A stretch of 64,000 bases of DNA from Lyophyllum atratum (Eukaryota > Basidiomycota > Agaricomycetes > Agaricales > Lyophyllaceae), in assembly GCA_014905825.1 (NCBI GenBank), contig JACGCN010000018.1, positions 248,001-312,000 of the forward strand, written 5' to 3'. Positions 42,764 to 54,694 of the stretch are shown here, piece by piece; within the stretch, counting starts at the first letter, position 1; every line of letters starts with the position of its first letter. Under the pieces are notes generated by a model, which worked only from the letters and a program-made list of their open reading frames with translations, searched no databases and was not told where the DNA came from. The position numbers and the translations under genes are program-made.

Positions 42764-43658
42764 AACTCACCCTTCCCCAAGAAAGGGGGTAAGTTTTACG
42801 TGTGAATGAGCTCCTCAAGACAGGAAAAGGGGAAGGCAATGGCCCGCAGTGAGCTGACAATGCCAGATGGCGACAAGATATTAGGCTACAACATGGAATA
42901 ATACTGACATTTCATGTTGCTGTAGGTGCAGAATGCGTGGCCTGTGTGAGATTCCGTAGTCACAGAGTAGGGAGTGCTTGTCCGGAGGCTCCTCAAGATC
43001 GAGTCAATCAGGACTCCTAAATTCTAATTGGCATTGAATCTGTCAGACAAAATCACTTGAAATTTTACGGATCCGATACGGGTGTCGTATGTGCAAGCTG
43101 GCAGGAAAAGTGTGTTGATGATGAATCAGGAGGCAGAAATTAAGAAAAGGAGCCGCCGCGAAACCAGCGCGAGTGTCGAGTTATTATGGAGTGTTTATTC
43201 TAGGGGATGCTTTTTCACGTCATCACAACGGCCCGGAATCACCGTTCAAGCAGAGCGTGGAAGTTGCTCAAAGAAGTCCTCTGCAAGTCCTCTGGCCATC
43301 AAGAAACATCACAGATTCCTAATCGCATCTGTACAGCTGCAAATTCGACACATTCAATAACGCCATCCGAGTTACAGCACCATGAGTTACGCTTCGTAAT
43401 CGACCAGATCGACCACCCTTGCCAGCGACAAGACTACATGAGAATGTCCTGATTCTCACACAAGCCCGCATTGCACATCTCTGAGATGAACGCTCTTTGC
43501 GGTTGCTGTGGAATATATGACTACACGTGAGTATCTCGGCGGTGAGAATGGGGTACCATTTCTGGAGACCAATGAAGACTCACCTCTGGCCATTTCGAAG
43601 ATGGAGTTCCGTGACTTCTATGGGCATCTTTACTGCAGTCGGACGCGCCGTCTGCATC
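42764..43658. other. Intergenic, no gene seen
   Basis: Short frames only. Confidence 0.4.
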
Positions 43659-44377
43659 AGGGGGGAACCAATCGTGCAATTGCTGAAATGATGATACCGT
43701 CCGCACCCCACCGTGAGAATTGATGAGACTGACGGCCGAAGCGCCGCTGTCAATGTCGGCATCACGGCACGTCGAATTGGGAGAGCGTTGGCGTCAAGTC
43801 GTGTTTCCTCGTAGTTTATTTATCTCCCTCAATTCTCTCCCATCTATAGCATTGGCAAACATCCATAACAAAAGCGGTACCCCCAGTGCTTCAACCAGTC
43901 ACTGTGACCTTCAACGATGGTGCTAACCTCAGATTCGCATACTGGGGTCCATTTCGTTATGTGTGATCTCTGCTTTGCAACTGCGAAGCTCACAAAGTCT
44001 GCACGTAGAAAAATTGTTGATAGGCATAGGGGTGCAGTTAATTGCATGAATATTAGGCACCAATTGTTTTCTCTTCCTTCTTTCTCGTCTCTTTCAAGGA
44101 AGACAGGTGAATTTGACACAGTTACATTACTTACTCAAGCCTTTCAGCCTCGGAATGAAAGATTTATACAGGAATAAGCAATAGAAACAAGTGTTTATAT
44201 ACTGAGGAACATGGAACATGAGAACCGGCCTCGAGTGCGCTGACGCCCAAGCTCTCCAAATTCGGGGGTGCCGTGATGCCGACGGACAGCAGCGCTTCGG
44301 CTGTCAGTCTCATCAATTCTCACGGTGGGGTGCGGACGGTATCATCATTTCACCGATTGCACGATTGGTTCCCCCCT
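43659..44377. mobile_element. Fold-back element, 719 bp, ~111 bp inverted arms
   Basis: AGGGGGGAACCAATCGTGCA at 43659 is mirrored by the end at 44377. The arms continue through AAATGATGATACCGTCCGCA, CCCCACCGTGAGAATTGATG and CATCACGGCAC to about 43770 and 44267, with some mismatches. The interior has no recognised gene. Confidence 0.75.
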
Positions 44378-45739
44378 GGTCTGCATACGCATTCTCTGGG
44401 ATCACGGCTGACGTGTCTTTTCCCGAGGCGTCGAACCCTGTTCTTTGTCAGCCTGCGCCGATGCAGCTGCCCAAATGCGCCAAAGACGTACAGCTTCTAA
44501 CTCTGTCGGTGAGACTAAAGTCGGCCATTCCATAGTTGTATGCTGGACCCATAGCTGCGACCGAGCTGGTGAGAGCGGTAACGATTATAGTCGTTGCGAA
44601 CAACATTTAGCCAATCGCCAAAGGTGAGCAAACGTATGGCGGTGTAAGGTCTGACACACTATAAAAGACCTTATGCTCCTTTAGATTGAAAGAACGAGTA
44701 TTCGTACTTCGGTCTACGATGTTTCTTGAGTATGCGCAACCGCAAAACTGGCCTGCCACGTTTCTCGAGTTTGGTTGACTTTCTAGTTGGGTGGCAATGG
44801 CAACGCGTGCCTTTTTCATCATATCGCTTAATGGAGAACAGTCCGTCCTCCCGACTGATGGCTCCGTTCGTAAATCAGTCCTCCGCGCTTGGCCGATGAG
44901 GACTTTCAGAGCTCCAACGACTTGTTCCAAGTCCTCTATTCTCTCCAGGTTCTCCCGAACTTTACCACGTGCACCCAACAACACGTAGTAACAAAAGCCT
45001 TACCGTCGCTAATCAGCCAGTACGTTCAAGGAGACTTCCTAAAACTTGATGATCATGATAACATATATCCAGACTATTTCTGGGTTTGAGACGGTTGCCC
45101 TGCTATATTTCCCGACTTCGGGCTGACTTCTGCAACTAGCGCTTTGCTGAGGTCTTCCGAGTCATACTGAAGACCTTTAAGCCAGTAAACCAGCCCACGA
45201 GCCACCGCCACAGGCGTAGCTATCCGTGCATCAAGAAGGTGAGTACAATACTTCAATTTACCTTGGTCCGCGGTAACTTTCCAGCCCCAGGATGCCGACC
45301 TGTGAATGTAACAGACAGAGAGCTCCAGGAGAGCGTGCTCGCCGTGCAAGGACTGCTTTGCATTCACATATGGTACCGAAATTTTGGCAGTTTGCACGCG
45401 AAGTCTCCCTGGGCACCATCATCGGCTATCCACGTAGTTGGGGCTACGGTGGGGTAAATTTGCAGGTGCGGAAGTGCTCATCTCGGCTGATAAGATCGTC
45501 AACCCGTAATTATGACTTGGGCAAATACTTGAGCAGATACCGAGATCAAGCTGGCTGCGACGGGAGGACAGAGCACTTGCAGCTTTTGAGTAGAATAATT
45601 AGTCCAATTCCTGTTCGAACAAGAGGTATACTGATGGTGTAACAGTATCTCAATCAAAATCCTTTCACCATACGTATATAGGAAAAAGTCGCGGACAGAT
45701 GATTTAAAGCAGGATATACAGCAAACTCGTCATGTATAA
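44378..45739. other. Intergenic, no gene recognised
   Basis: Minus-strand frames at 44607-44984 and 45074-45397 have moderately protein-like composition, but no motif or splice continuity was found. Confidence 0.35.
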
Positions 45740-46635
45740 TCAGTGTTTAAACACATATCCTGTCACCCCCTTATCACTATAGCCAATCGATATGGCTTTG
45801 CTTCTTTCTGACCACGAGGTAGTGTAGAAATGCTGTTTCGATCGCCACGAGTAAAGGCGGAACAAAGGCACCCCGCCACACCAATTGTTAGGGAAGACGT
45901 ACCCCGCCGTACCTCTCGACTTGTATTCCCATTGCTGCACGGCTTGATCACGCTCCCACGCGTTAGTTGTGTAGAAAATATCCCATGTGTGATAGTTGAT
46001 GAGGGAGTAAAGTGGGACGGTGTCGAATTGGCGACAATCGAAGAAGTAGCCGATCACATTCGAAGTCCATCGGGCGCATTGGGACTTGGGATTACGGAAG
46101 AAGGGAACAGCTCGCCAGCGTCTGGGGCACTTATTCTGGGGCGGGTGGTTAGGTGGTTGGGGATGATGAGGACCAGGGGGCTTTGGGTTATGATGAGAGG
46201 GCGGATGAATCGGCTTGCTTGGCTGCTTGGGATGGCGCGGAGGTCCAACATCCCTACCACCTCCGCCATTTCCGCCACCCCCACCATTACCCCCGTTTCC
46301 CCCATTGCCCCCACCTGCTCCGCTTCCGCCATTTCCGCCATTACCACCATTACCTCCATCTCCACCTCCACCATGCCCGTCTCCATCCCGCTTCCAGTCT
46401 CCTACACCATTCCAACCACTTCCACTGTTCAAAATACTTCCACTTTCTCCAAAATCTACTCTGGTCTATAGCGCCACGATACTCATTGTCAGTATGCATA
46501 AGTGACAAACAGATGGTCAAATACCTCAACGTCATCAATCTCGACGCCTTCAGAAGCGTGATCGTTGGATGTGGCGACTGGGTTGGCGACAGCGAAGCCG
46601 AGCAGCGCAGAGATAACAAGTGTCTGGATCTTCAT
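45740..46635 (-). CDS. Secreted DUF5648-like protein B with Gly/Asn-rich linker
   Basis: Exons 46525-46635 and 45740-46465 give 278 residues. Exon 1 is 37 codons and carries the signal peptide MKIQTLVISALLGFAVANPV. A linker of GGN repeats (GGDGGNGGNGGNGG type) and a His/Pro-rich segment follow. The C-terminal domain has VPFFRNPKSQ, IGYFFDCRQFDTVPLYSLIN, TWDIFYTTNAWERDQ, GTAGYVFPNNWCGGVPLFRL and SKQHFYTTSWSER. The last 130 residues are close to those of protein C on the other strand, and exon 1 has exactly the same length. These are clearly duplicates. Probably an extracellular or wall protein; function unknown. Confidence 0.85.
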
Positions 46636-46766
46636 TCTTCGCGTGGTTACGGGATGTGTGTCAAGGCGTTTTGCAGATGTGAAAGAACACCTTCAGCTGT
46701 TGAAGGATGGCTGAATGGTTGGACGGTTGACTGATCGCGTAGAGAATGTCGGCCACGGCGACGTCG

Positions 46767-46774
46767 CTCTTATA
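46767..46774 (-). promoter_or_regulatory. TATA box of DUF5648-like gene B
   Basis: TATAAGAG on the minus strand, 132 bp before the start codon, almost the same distance as in gene C. Confidence 0.45.
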
Positions 46775-47561
46775 GGTATAAGAAAAGGGGTTTTGGAGCT
46801 TAGAAAATAGGATGAGAAGTCCTTGATGAGTTGTTTCTAGTGGTAATGCGGGTGGGATCTGAGTATAGCAAAGTGGGTTATTGGAAAAAGGAGGTCGTAC
46901 CTGTGCAACGATCCACTCCTCCAGAAGTGGGCGTATAGGGGTTATATCTGGCCGTACTCAATGTCATATCGAATTGACACTCCCTCAGATCTTCTCTCTA
47001 ATCAAGGAAAACAAACTGATGCCGCCTCATGATCCTAGTTGTTAAGTACTCAAAAATCCTTCATTACAAGAGTCCTTGGATAATTGTCAGAAATGTAGTG
47101 CTGGGCTCAATTCATCCTTACCTGAGGAGTGTGAGAAGTGTGGATCAAGAAAGCACGAGAACTCACTGCCTCAGGACGACAGTCATTCAAGACGTGGGTA
47201 GGAACCTGGGAAACAAGCGTGCTGAGATGAACGTCTAGTACGAGCTCCAAAGATCAGTACAAAACTCACCCTATGTTATACCAAATTTATAGGAGGTTTA
47301 AACACCTTCCAAGAGACCTCGTCGTTCGTAATCGGTGTGCATGAAAGCAGCGGGTGATGATCAAGAAGATCAAAGCCGAATAGGATTTTGTTTGTTGAAC
47401 TTGATGGATTGATCCGCCGCAAGCCAGCGCAAGCCCAAATAAGGCAACAGCGGCTAGAGGTTATGAGGTCACCCTCAATCTGGAAAAACGTCTCTAGCGA
47501 CACTCCACTCGACTCCACCAGAAGACATACAAAATCAAAAGCGTATACTATCACGAAGTCT
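46775..47561. other. Divergent intergenic region, no gene seen
   Basis: Lies between the outward-reading gene B and the mitochondrial-type gene. Confidence 0.45.
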
Positions 47562-47569
47562 ATAAAAGT
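47562..47569 (+). promoter_or_regulatory. TATA box of the gene at 47626
   Basis: TATAAAAG, 57 bp before the start codon. Confidence 0.45.
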
Positions 47570-47625
47570 CGGGTCCTCAGATCAAAGATAACAAAAACAA
47601 CTTTGTCGAATAACCCATTCTCACC

Positions 47626-48087
47626 ATGTTTCGCCCACTTCTATCGACACCATTACGCCACGCAACCGCAGCCCATCTACGGACGCCCCACCCAAATCCC
47701 CAAATAATCTCCCAATCCACGCGCGCCTACACCCTCCCCAAGGACCGTCCCACCCAAAGCGATAAGAAAACCCCATCCCCGTCCGGGACGACCCGCGCCT
47801 CCCCACAAGACGACGACCCAAATCGACGCTCAGTCGAGACCGATCCCATCCCGACGCCGCGCGACGCCAGAGAGCGAGCGCGCCAGCTGGCGGAGATCGA
47901 AGTGCCGGGGTTGATGCCAGAGCTGCAGGACGCGATACTGCGCCACCCGGGGGTGGAAGCGACCATGGTGGTACGGGTGGAAAAGATTCCTAGGGAACTG
48001 GATGTGGGGGACGAGACGCAGCATGCTTCTGGGTTCGTGCCACCGACACCTGGGATGCCGAGGGAGCCGGAGAAGTGCAGCGTCTGA
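47626..48087 (+). CDS. Small hypothetical protein, probably mitochondrial
   Basis: Single exon, 153 residues. The N-terminus MFRPLLSTPLRHATAAHLRT and following ~35 residues contain many Arg, Ser and Thr and no acidic residue until about position 40, as in a mitochondrial presequence. The centre, ARERARQLAEIEVPGLMPEL, looks helical, and VEATMVVRVEKIPREL looks like a strand. No known domain is recognised. A TATA box precedes it closely, and the codon pattern is consistent along the frame. It converges with the septin gene. Confidence 0.6.
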   Translation: MFRPLLSTPLRHATAAHLRTPHPNPQIISQSTRAYTLPKDRPTQSDKKTPSPSGTTRASPQDDDPNRRSVETDPIPTPRDARERARQLAEIEVPGLMPELQDAILRHPGVEATMVVRVEKIPRELDVGDETQHASGFVPPTPGMPREPEKCSV

Positions 48088-48518
48088 TATGAACGCGCGG
48101 CTGTGAAGAGAACGATAGAGGCAGAACTTGTGGGCTTGGCGCTAAATGCTTGCTAGATAACATCATGTCATTAGATGTGATAACATGACACGAAATGAAC
48201 GCGATATAGCAGTATCGATGTCGATATATTATCTCCAATATAAGAAGACGACTCGTAAACATCAGATGCGTGCTAAACAGCGTCTGTTCGCCAAGGTATC
48301 CGAACACTCCAAAACAGGGTCAGCAATAGCGCAAGTATCCATCCAAGGGCAAATTGAATGACAAAGAAATTGAAAGGGTGAATGAGTGGACGTTGTGAGG
48401 GTGGGGTATACGAGAAGCAACTACCAGGGGGTGTTTTGCGGAAGGGAAAGGTAGGGATATGTGGGGTCCAAGAAAGTTCATCAGCACAGGGATGAGGTAT
48501 AAGGGTAAAGGGATGTGA

Positions 48519-50075
48519 TCATCGCCTGCCGGTGCTGCGGCCGTAACCGACCTGGAGGTTATCGAGCTCGGCCTCGAGTTGCTTGATGGCGCTGTGCGCA
48601 GACTCGAGGTCCTTGTTGAGGCGATCGCGTTCTGCGATAAGCTGGAGAAAGAAGGGGGGAATGTCGTCAGTCACAGTGCATTGGGAGACATGAACAGTAC
48701 GTGATAACGCCATATGCCTCAAGGGAGGAAGAGGAAAAGGCTAATGAACGGAAAATACGTACATGTTGCTCCCATTGCCTGAACCTTGCTTCCTCCGCCT
48801 TGACCTGCTCGGTGAAACGCTTCCTGAGCTGCTCTTCCTCCTCCTTGAATTTCGGGTTGTCGAGCTTCTTGACCTTGGGCTCGCCGAACTTCCGTGTCTC
48901 CATCTGCTGCTGGCGATAGTTCTCGTAGTGGCTGTCCTCGGATGTCGAGATCAGGTCCAGCATGTGCGTGCGGATCAGCAGTGAACGCAGCTTCTTGAAG
49001 TCACAGTGGTTCTCGTTCTCGACTGCGTGTACGATAGCATGAGCAAAGTTGAAGCTACCTGTGAATAGTTACGAACCTTCGGCGACACCCCAGATGTACT
49101 CGCGGCCCTTGACAAGGCGGCCATCGGGGGTCTTGACGTCCTCGGTCGAACCAATGATGGAGAAGGGAATAGCATCGATGAGCACGCGTGCGTGGTCCGC
49201 GTTCTCATCATCAGGATCGATAGGAGGTGTGTAGATCCTGATGCCCTGGGCCGCAATCACTTCACGAACCTAAACGAAGAGGACATCAGAAATGGTATCC
49301 ACGGAGGACATGGGCTACATACACGTTGCTTGAAGAGGAAGAGGTCATTCTGTGTCAGGGTATCGGCCTTAGCGACGACAGGGATGAGGTTGACGCGTGT
49401 CCCGAGGCGCTTCATGATCTCAATGTCCAAAGGCTTGAGTCTAGCGGGCATAGAAGGTGTCAGAGTCAACATTTGTCATAGCCAAAAGTTAATGTGCACC
49501 ACTTACGTGTGACCCGACGGTCTGATGAAGTAGAGGCAGGCATGGACACGGAGGTCAGTCTTCTCCTCTCGCTGGGGCTGCTGCTCCTGGCGCATGTACG
49601 CTTCGTGCTGGTCGTCAATGAACTCGACGATGGGCATCCACGAGTCTCGGTTGTTGACGTAGTCACCGAAACCAGGGGTATCGATGACTGTGAGCTTGAC
49701 CTTGAACTGCTTCTCTTCAAGCTCGGCCTTGATAATCTCCACCTCAGTCAGCTTGTCCAGCTGCTTGTGGTGACGCCGTGAGTAGTTCTTCGAGGGCGAG
49801 AGCTCCGTCGAGAACAGAGTGTTGATGAGCGTCGTCTTGCCCAACCCCGACTCGCCTGTTTTTCGAGTTTAAGACGTGTTCGAAGCTACTCGGAATGGGA
49901 TAGAGCTCACCGACTACCATGATGGTGAAGTGGGCCCCGCGTTTGGCGACAATCTTGTGCCTCTGACGTGCATTCGTGTCAGGAATGTGTGACAACGGAA
50001 GACCAGAACGGTTCTCACCTGGTTAGGAAGATTTGCAATACCAATGCCATCAACGGAGGGGGCAAGACCGGCCAT
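48519..50075 (-). CDS. Septin (Cdc12/AspC-type)
   Basis: Seven exons: 50019-50075, 49911-49962, 49507-49855, 49323-49440, 49077-49269, 48763-49022, 48519-48641, giving 383 residues. GTP-binding motifs are GESGLGKTT (P-loop, residues 37-45, split by an intron), DTPGFGD (95-101) and AKAD (176-179). The septin-unique element and a C-terminal coiled coil ([20 protein letters not shown]..., [19 protein letters not shown]) follow. Septins assemble into filaments at the septum, bud neck and tip. The N-terminus [20 protein letters not shown] and the C-terminal coil point to the Cdc12 subgroup, from memory of fungal relatives. Intact. Confidence 0.95.
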
Positions 50076-51033
50076 TTTGTGTGCTTGGACGACGAGGAGG
50101 ACGGCGAGGGGAACGACGAGAACGACAAGCGAAAAAGCAAACTTGCAACTTCACGAAAATGGCGCGAGAAGGCTCACGGTATTTGGCTTTATTTGTGTTG
50201 TGGCTGCCCAAGGCAAATCCAAACGCAGTCTCGACTAGCCTCGAGTGAAACCACTAAGTCTGATGCATGATCAGAAAAGGGGCGAATACGTCTCCGGATC
50301 CTATGAAAGCTGTAAAGGAAAAGGGGGTGGATTCGTTCGAGGAAGTAAGTGGATCGTTGGAGCTGTGATCCATACTAAACACTGCCCTTTCAGCCCCTAA
50401 ACATCATGAATGGCGTCCTCGGTGGTCCTTGCCTCAAATCGAAGAAGTTTTTAGGTATAGTGGGTCAATAATTCATGTCGGCTATGTTCAAGGTAAAAAT
50501 AATTAGGAGACAAGTATCACATTTCTTACTAACGATAGCACTTACGCAGTTGACGCGTCGAATCGATAAAACGGGAACTTCGCGTCGTAACCGGCTTTAC
50601 CATAAGTGAGTGAGTTGAACCGATAGATATACGTTTGACTGAGATAAAAGCGGAAGGATCTCCGTGTGGAGCACTCTATGAAGGTCCGTGGCTACCTACC
50701 ATGGCTTGAAGCCCGACAATTAATCCTATTCTCAGCAGAACCCTCTCGAAGAGTGGTTTACTGCACATGACATACGGCCTCCTCTTTACGTTGACCCACT
50801 TGGTCGTGCTCAATCGCCTCCACTGAGGACAGGCGTTCGACAAGCTCCGCAGAATGAGGACCACAGTCAACGCTCTGAACCCCTTTCCTACGCCTATAAA
50901 AGGGCCCACTCGACATGAATATGCATCAAGCACACATCTCCCAGTCACCCATTCACCCATCTACCCTTCGTCACATCGACGTCCTCTACCACAACACTGC
51001 TCAAACAGCTGATCCTGACTTCTCAATACGAAA
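50076..51033. other. Divergent intergenic region; TATA box of gene C
   Basis: No gene seen. TATAAAAG at 50896-50903 lies 131 bp before the start codon of DUF5648-like gene C. Confidence 0.45.
50896..50903 (+). promoter_or_regulatory. TATA box of DUF5648-like gene C
   Basis: TATAAAAG followed by GGCCCAC. Confidence 0.5.
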
Positions 51034-52201
51034 ATGAAATTCCAAGTCTTCGTCGTATCAGCACTTCTCGGTGTCTCCGTCGCTAATCCCGTTGCGGCAC
51101 CCAACGGTTTTGACTCTAACCTTGCACGGATGGACGGTATTGAGGTACGTCACGTTTTTGCCGTTCGACTCTTTGATTTACTAATGTTTCTGCGCCTAGG
51201 TCAGGGCAAATTCTGGTGGTAATGGCGGAGATGGGGGTAATGGCGGTAATGGCGGAAATGGTGGAGGTACTGGTGGTTGGAAGAGTGGCGGTAGCGGAGG
51301 GGGCGGGGGGGGCAGTGGTGGAAATGGCGGGAATGGCGGAGACCGTGGCGATGGCGATCGTGGCAACAGCGGGAGTGGTGGGAACGGTGGAAATGGTGGT
51401 GATGGCGGTAACGGCGGAAGTGGTGATGGTGGCTGGAACAGTGGTGGTAACGGTGGGGGCGGCGGGGGTAGTGGCGGCAATGGTGGGAATGGTGGAAATA
51501 GTGGTGATGGCGGTGGTGGCAACAGCGGCAATGGCGGCAACGGTGGAGATGGCGGCAACGGTGGCGATGGTGGTAATGGCGCAGGAAGTGGCGAAGGCGG
51601 TAGTTGGAAGAGTAGCGGCGGCGGTGGTGGAGACGGTGGAGACGGCGGCAATGGTGGAAATGGAGGAGGTAGCGTTCATGGCGGCGTCAAGAATGGTGGA
51701 GGTGGCGGTGGTAACGGCGGTAACGGAGGTAATGGCGGCAATGGTGGTAACGGCGGCGGCAAATCGAACCATCCACCTCCTCATCACCGTCCCCATCACC
51801 AATCCAAGAATCAGTGCCCTCGACGCTCGCAAGCGGTACCCTTCCTTCGCAACCCCAAATCGCAGTGCAAGTGGGCTTCGAACGTCATTGGGTTCTTCTT
51901 CGACTGCCCCAAATTCGACACCATCCCTCTTTATGCCCTCGTCAACTACCAGACTTGGGACTTTTTCTACACGACCAATGCTTGGGAGCGTGATCAAGTT
52001 ATGCATCGCTGGGGTTACAAGAGTCGGGGCACAGCGGGATATGTTTTCCAGAACAACTGGTGTGGAGGTGTTCCTCTCTTCCGCCTTTATTCGTGGCGCT
52101 CGAAGCAGCATTTTTACACCACGTCCTGGGCAGAAAAGGCGAAGGCTATGAGGGGAGGGTATAAAGATGAGGGTATTGCGGGATATATCTTCCGCTACTG
52201 A
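51034..52201 (+). CDS. Secreted DUF5648-like protein C with long Gly/Asn-rich linker
   Basis: Exons 51034-51144 and 51200-52201 give 370 residues. Exon 1 is 37 codons with the signal peptide MKFQVFVVSALLGVSVANPV. About 180 residues of GGN/GGD/GGS repeats follow, with spaced Trp-Lys-Ser or Trp-Asn-Ser units (GGWKSGG, GGWNSGG), then a HPPPHHRPHHQSKNQCPRR segment. The C-terminal DUF5648 repeats are VIGFFFDCPKFDTIPLYALVN, TWDFFYTTNAWERDQ, CGGVPLFRLYSWRSKQHFY and DEGIAGYIFRY. It is a close duplicate of protein B. The repetitive linker could act as a flexible wall-spanning or elastic spacer, which is inference only. Confidence 0.88.
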
Positions 52202-52990
52202 TTTATGCAATAACTGGTATGTCATCTTTCTATTTTGTTTGTGGCCTTGAGCTGATATTTTCCCCTCAGCACAATATACCCTTGATTATTTATTATCAAT
52301 ACATTTCTTTTCTCCACCCACGTCTTTACGATTTTCCTCTCACCAATCTTGTGTCATTCTTACATCATCTCGTATTATCTCTGGCATCGATTATGAGAAT
52401 AACCCCCGCAGCCGTTTTTGAGATTCAAATCTTTCTTTAAGACAAGGTATTCTTGTTGCTTGCTCTTCAATATTCATTATCCAACATGCCCGTTCATCTT
52501 TGCAAACTAAAATCTGCTTCCCTTTTCCTCCTTCATACCTTTCCTAAATTGACAACCTTTACGAATTGAAATAATAACGTAGGAATAGTTTTAAAACAGT
52601 TGGAAATAACTGACTCGGTCTATGTTCAGCGGTCGTTAGCCACGCCTCTGACCGGTGTGTGCGCATGATGGTCTGCCGCGGTTTGGTCGAACGCGTCGAT
52701 TCTAGTGGCGAACAATGGTCACGATCCCAAAATCTGAGAATAAACCTTCCGCTCTGGACAGTCACCAGGATTCTGCGCCACGGCTCAATATGCAAAGTAA
52801 ATATCAGACCTATGTCCCCAGTGCCCCGTCGCGAGTGCAGTCATTCCTAGTCGATATACGTAGCAACAACTCAATTTTCTCTTCTTGAACTTTGTTCTGG
52901 TTTTGATGTGCACACTAGCGCACCTAAATTACAAGTTATATAGTACCAGTAACCTCTTTATAACGAGGACGTAACTTTTCCGACCACCTG
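52202..52990. other. Intergenic between convergent genes, no gene seen
   Basis: T-rich just after gene C, then mixed sequence. Confidence 0.45.
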
Positions 52991-54415
52991 TCATACACTG
53001 TTCTTTTCCACTTCTTCGCCCTCAAGTCGTTTCCAATTTAGCCGCTGGCCGAGGAAGAGAGCTACCCATGTAAGGGCGAGTAGCACTGGAACTTCCACCA
53101 GGGGTCCGATGGTTGCGGCCAGTGCTTGATCAGAACCTACGCCATAGACGGCAATAGCTACCGCAATAGCCAATTCCTATCACATATATTCCGTTGAGCT
53201 ATCCCGAGTCGCGCAGTGGACGAAGTAAGACTCACAAAATTATTGCTCCCTGCGGTGAAGGACTGCACCACTGCCATCTCATAACCGAACCTACTGGACC
53301 GCCCAGTCTCCTTTCGCGTGAGATAGTAGATCAGGGCAAAGGCCGCCGACCACATGATAATGAAGTAGAGGATCATTGGAACGAATACTCGGAAGACAGA
53401 ACGTATGTTGTGGAGGATATGGTGCCCTTGGTAGGCAAACATGACGAGGATGGTATATAGCAGGCCTAACAGCGCGATGGGCGAAAACAGAGGAATGAAT
53501 TTTGTTTCCAGAAAGGTTTTGCTGGTCAAGTACCAGACGCTATATCGGGTGATGACCCCAGCTGCTAGCGGGATGCCCAGATACTAAAAGGAGAAGACGG
53601 TGAGACAAGAAGAACCAATGGGAAGTGTACTCACAATGAGAACGGATATAGCCACTGCTCCATAGGAAACATGGACGCTGGATTGAGTACTGCCTCCGAT
53701 CGTATTGATAAATAGCAGAGCGTAAGGAGAGTAAAGGATGATCTGTAAGACCGAGTTGATGATAACGAGAATGGCGCAATATTCGGAGTCGCCTTTCGCC
53801 AACTGATTCCAGATCATGACCATGGCAATACACCGCGCAAGCCCAACCAAGATCACGCCTGTTCTGTATGTTGGTAGATCTGGTAGTGTCGCCCATGCTA
53901 AGCCTAGCATAAGAAGCGGTCCAAGTATCCAATTGAGGATGAGGGATATCCCAAGGTGGATCCAAATCCGAGAAGATGTAAATAACTTGGGAAGTTGTTC
54001 GTACTGAACTTTCGTGAGGATGGGCCACATCATGACGATGAGCCCAATGGCAATAGCTATCATATTGAGCACATGAGATGACCGTTATGTTGATAGATGT
54101 TTCCACTCACGAACAGAGACACTGTCGAAACGAACAGTGTCGAACGCGTTCTGGACATTGGGTACAAACTCGCCGATGATGACACCGATTATCATGACCA
54201 AAATAATAAGAGGAGACAGCAGTTTATCAAGCATTCCTAGCTTGTTGAATATCTCTGAGAAATCAAGTTGACTCGTGGCGCGGCGTAGAGATGCAGGACA
54301 CTCTACCCTTGGGTGCAACGGCCCGGTGTGCCTTGGTGGGACCATTGCCCTGTATTCCTTCACGCGGAGGAAGTTCGGGTACGATGCTTTCTGATGCTTT
54401 CTCTGTGAAAGACAT
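52991..54415 (-). CDS. ACR3: Arsenite efflux transporter, Acr3 family
   Basis: Five exons: 54307-54415, 54111-54254, 53635-54056, 53236-53583, 52991-53176, giving 402 residues, the usual Acr3 length. Ten membrane helices are expected. Visible blocks are [68 protein letters not shown] (with the essential Cys), [18 protein letters not shown] and [18 protein letters not shown]. It exports arsenite (and antimonite in some fungi) using the proton gradient. The start [20 protein letters not shown] is chosen because only its frame continues into helix 1 through a 52 bp intron (54255-54306). No arsenate reductase or ArsR-like regulator is adjacent. Confidence 0.96.
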
Positions 54416-54694
54416 CTGTAGAAGCGGGAGATACGAAAGGTAAGGGAAAGGAAGAGGTGCTGAAAGATGTTGCTCTTTTTGATTTTGATCGGTTTGATTT
54501 TGAATATCGTCAAATTCGATTTCACGTGACTTGGGACAGACGATAAGCCGTCCCCACTGGCATGAAATCTGGATATCTACATAATGAGCCTATACCATCC
54601 ACACAACGCATCACGATATTATCACCACCTTAAAGACAAGAATTTATAGGCCAGTTACTCTTCTGATTGGACGGCGCAGATCAAGTGCAGATAA

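Noticed and set aside
51116..52225. Long minus-strand frame of 369 codons rich in Thr/Ala/Ile
   Set aside because: It is the mirror image of the GGN-repeat coding region of DUF5648-like gene C. Low-complexity DNA keeps several frames open.
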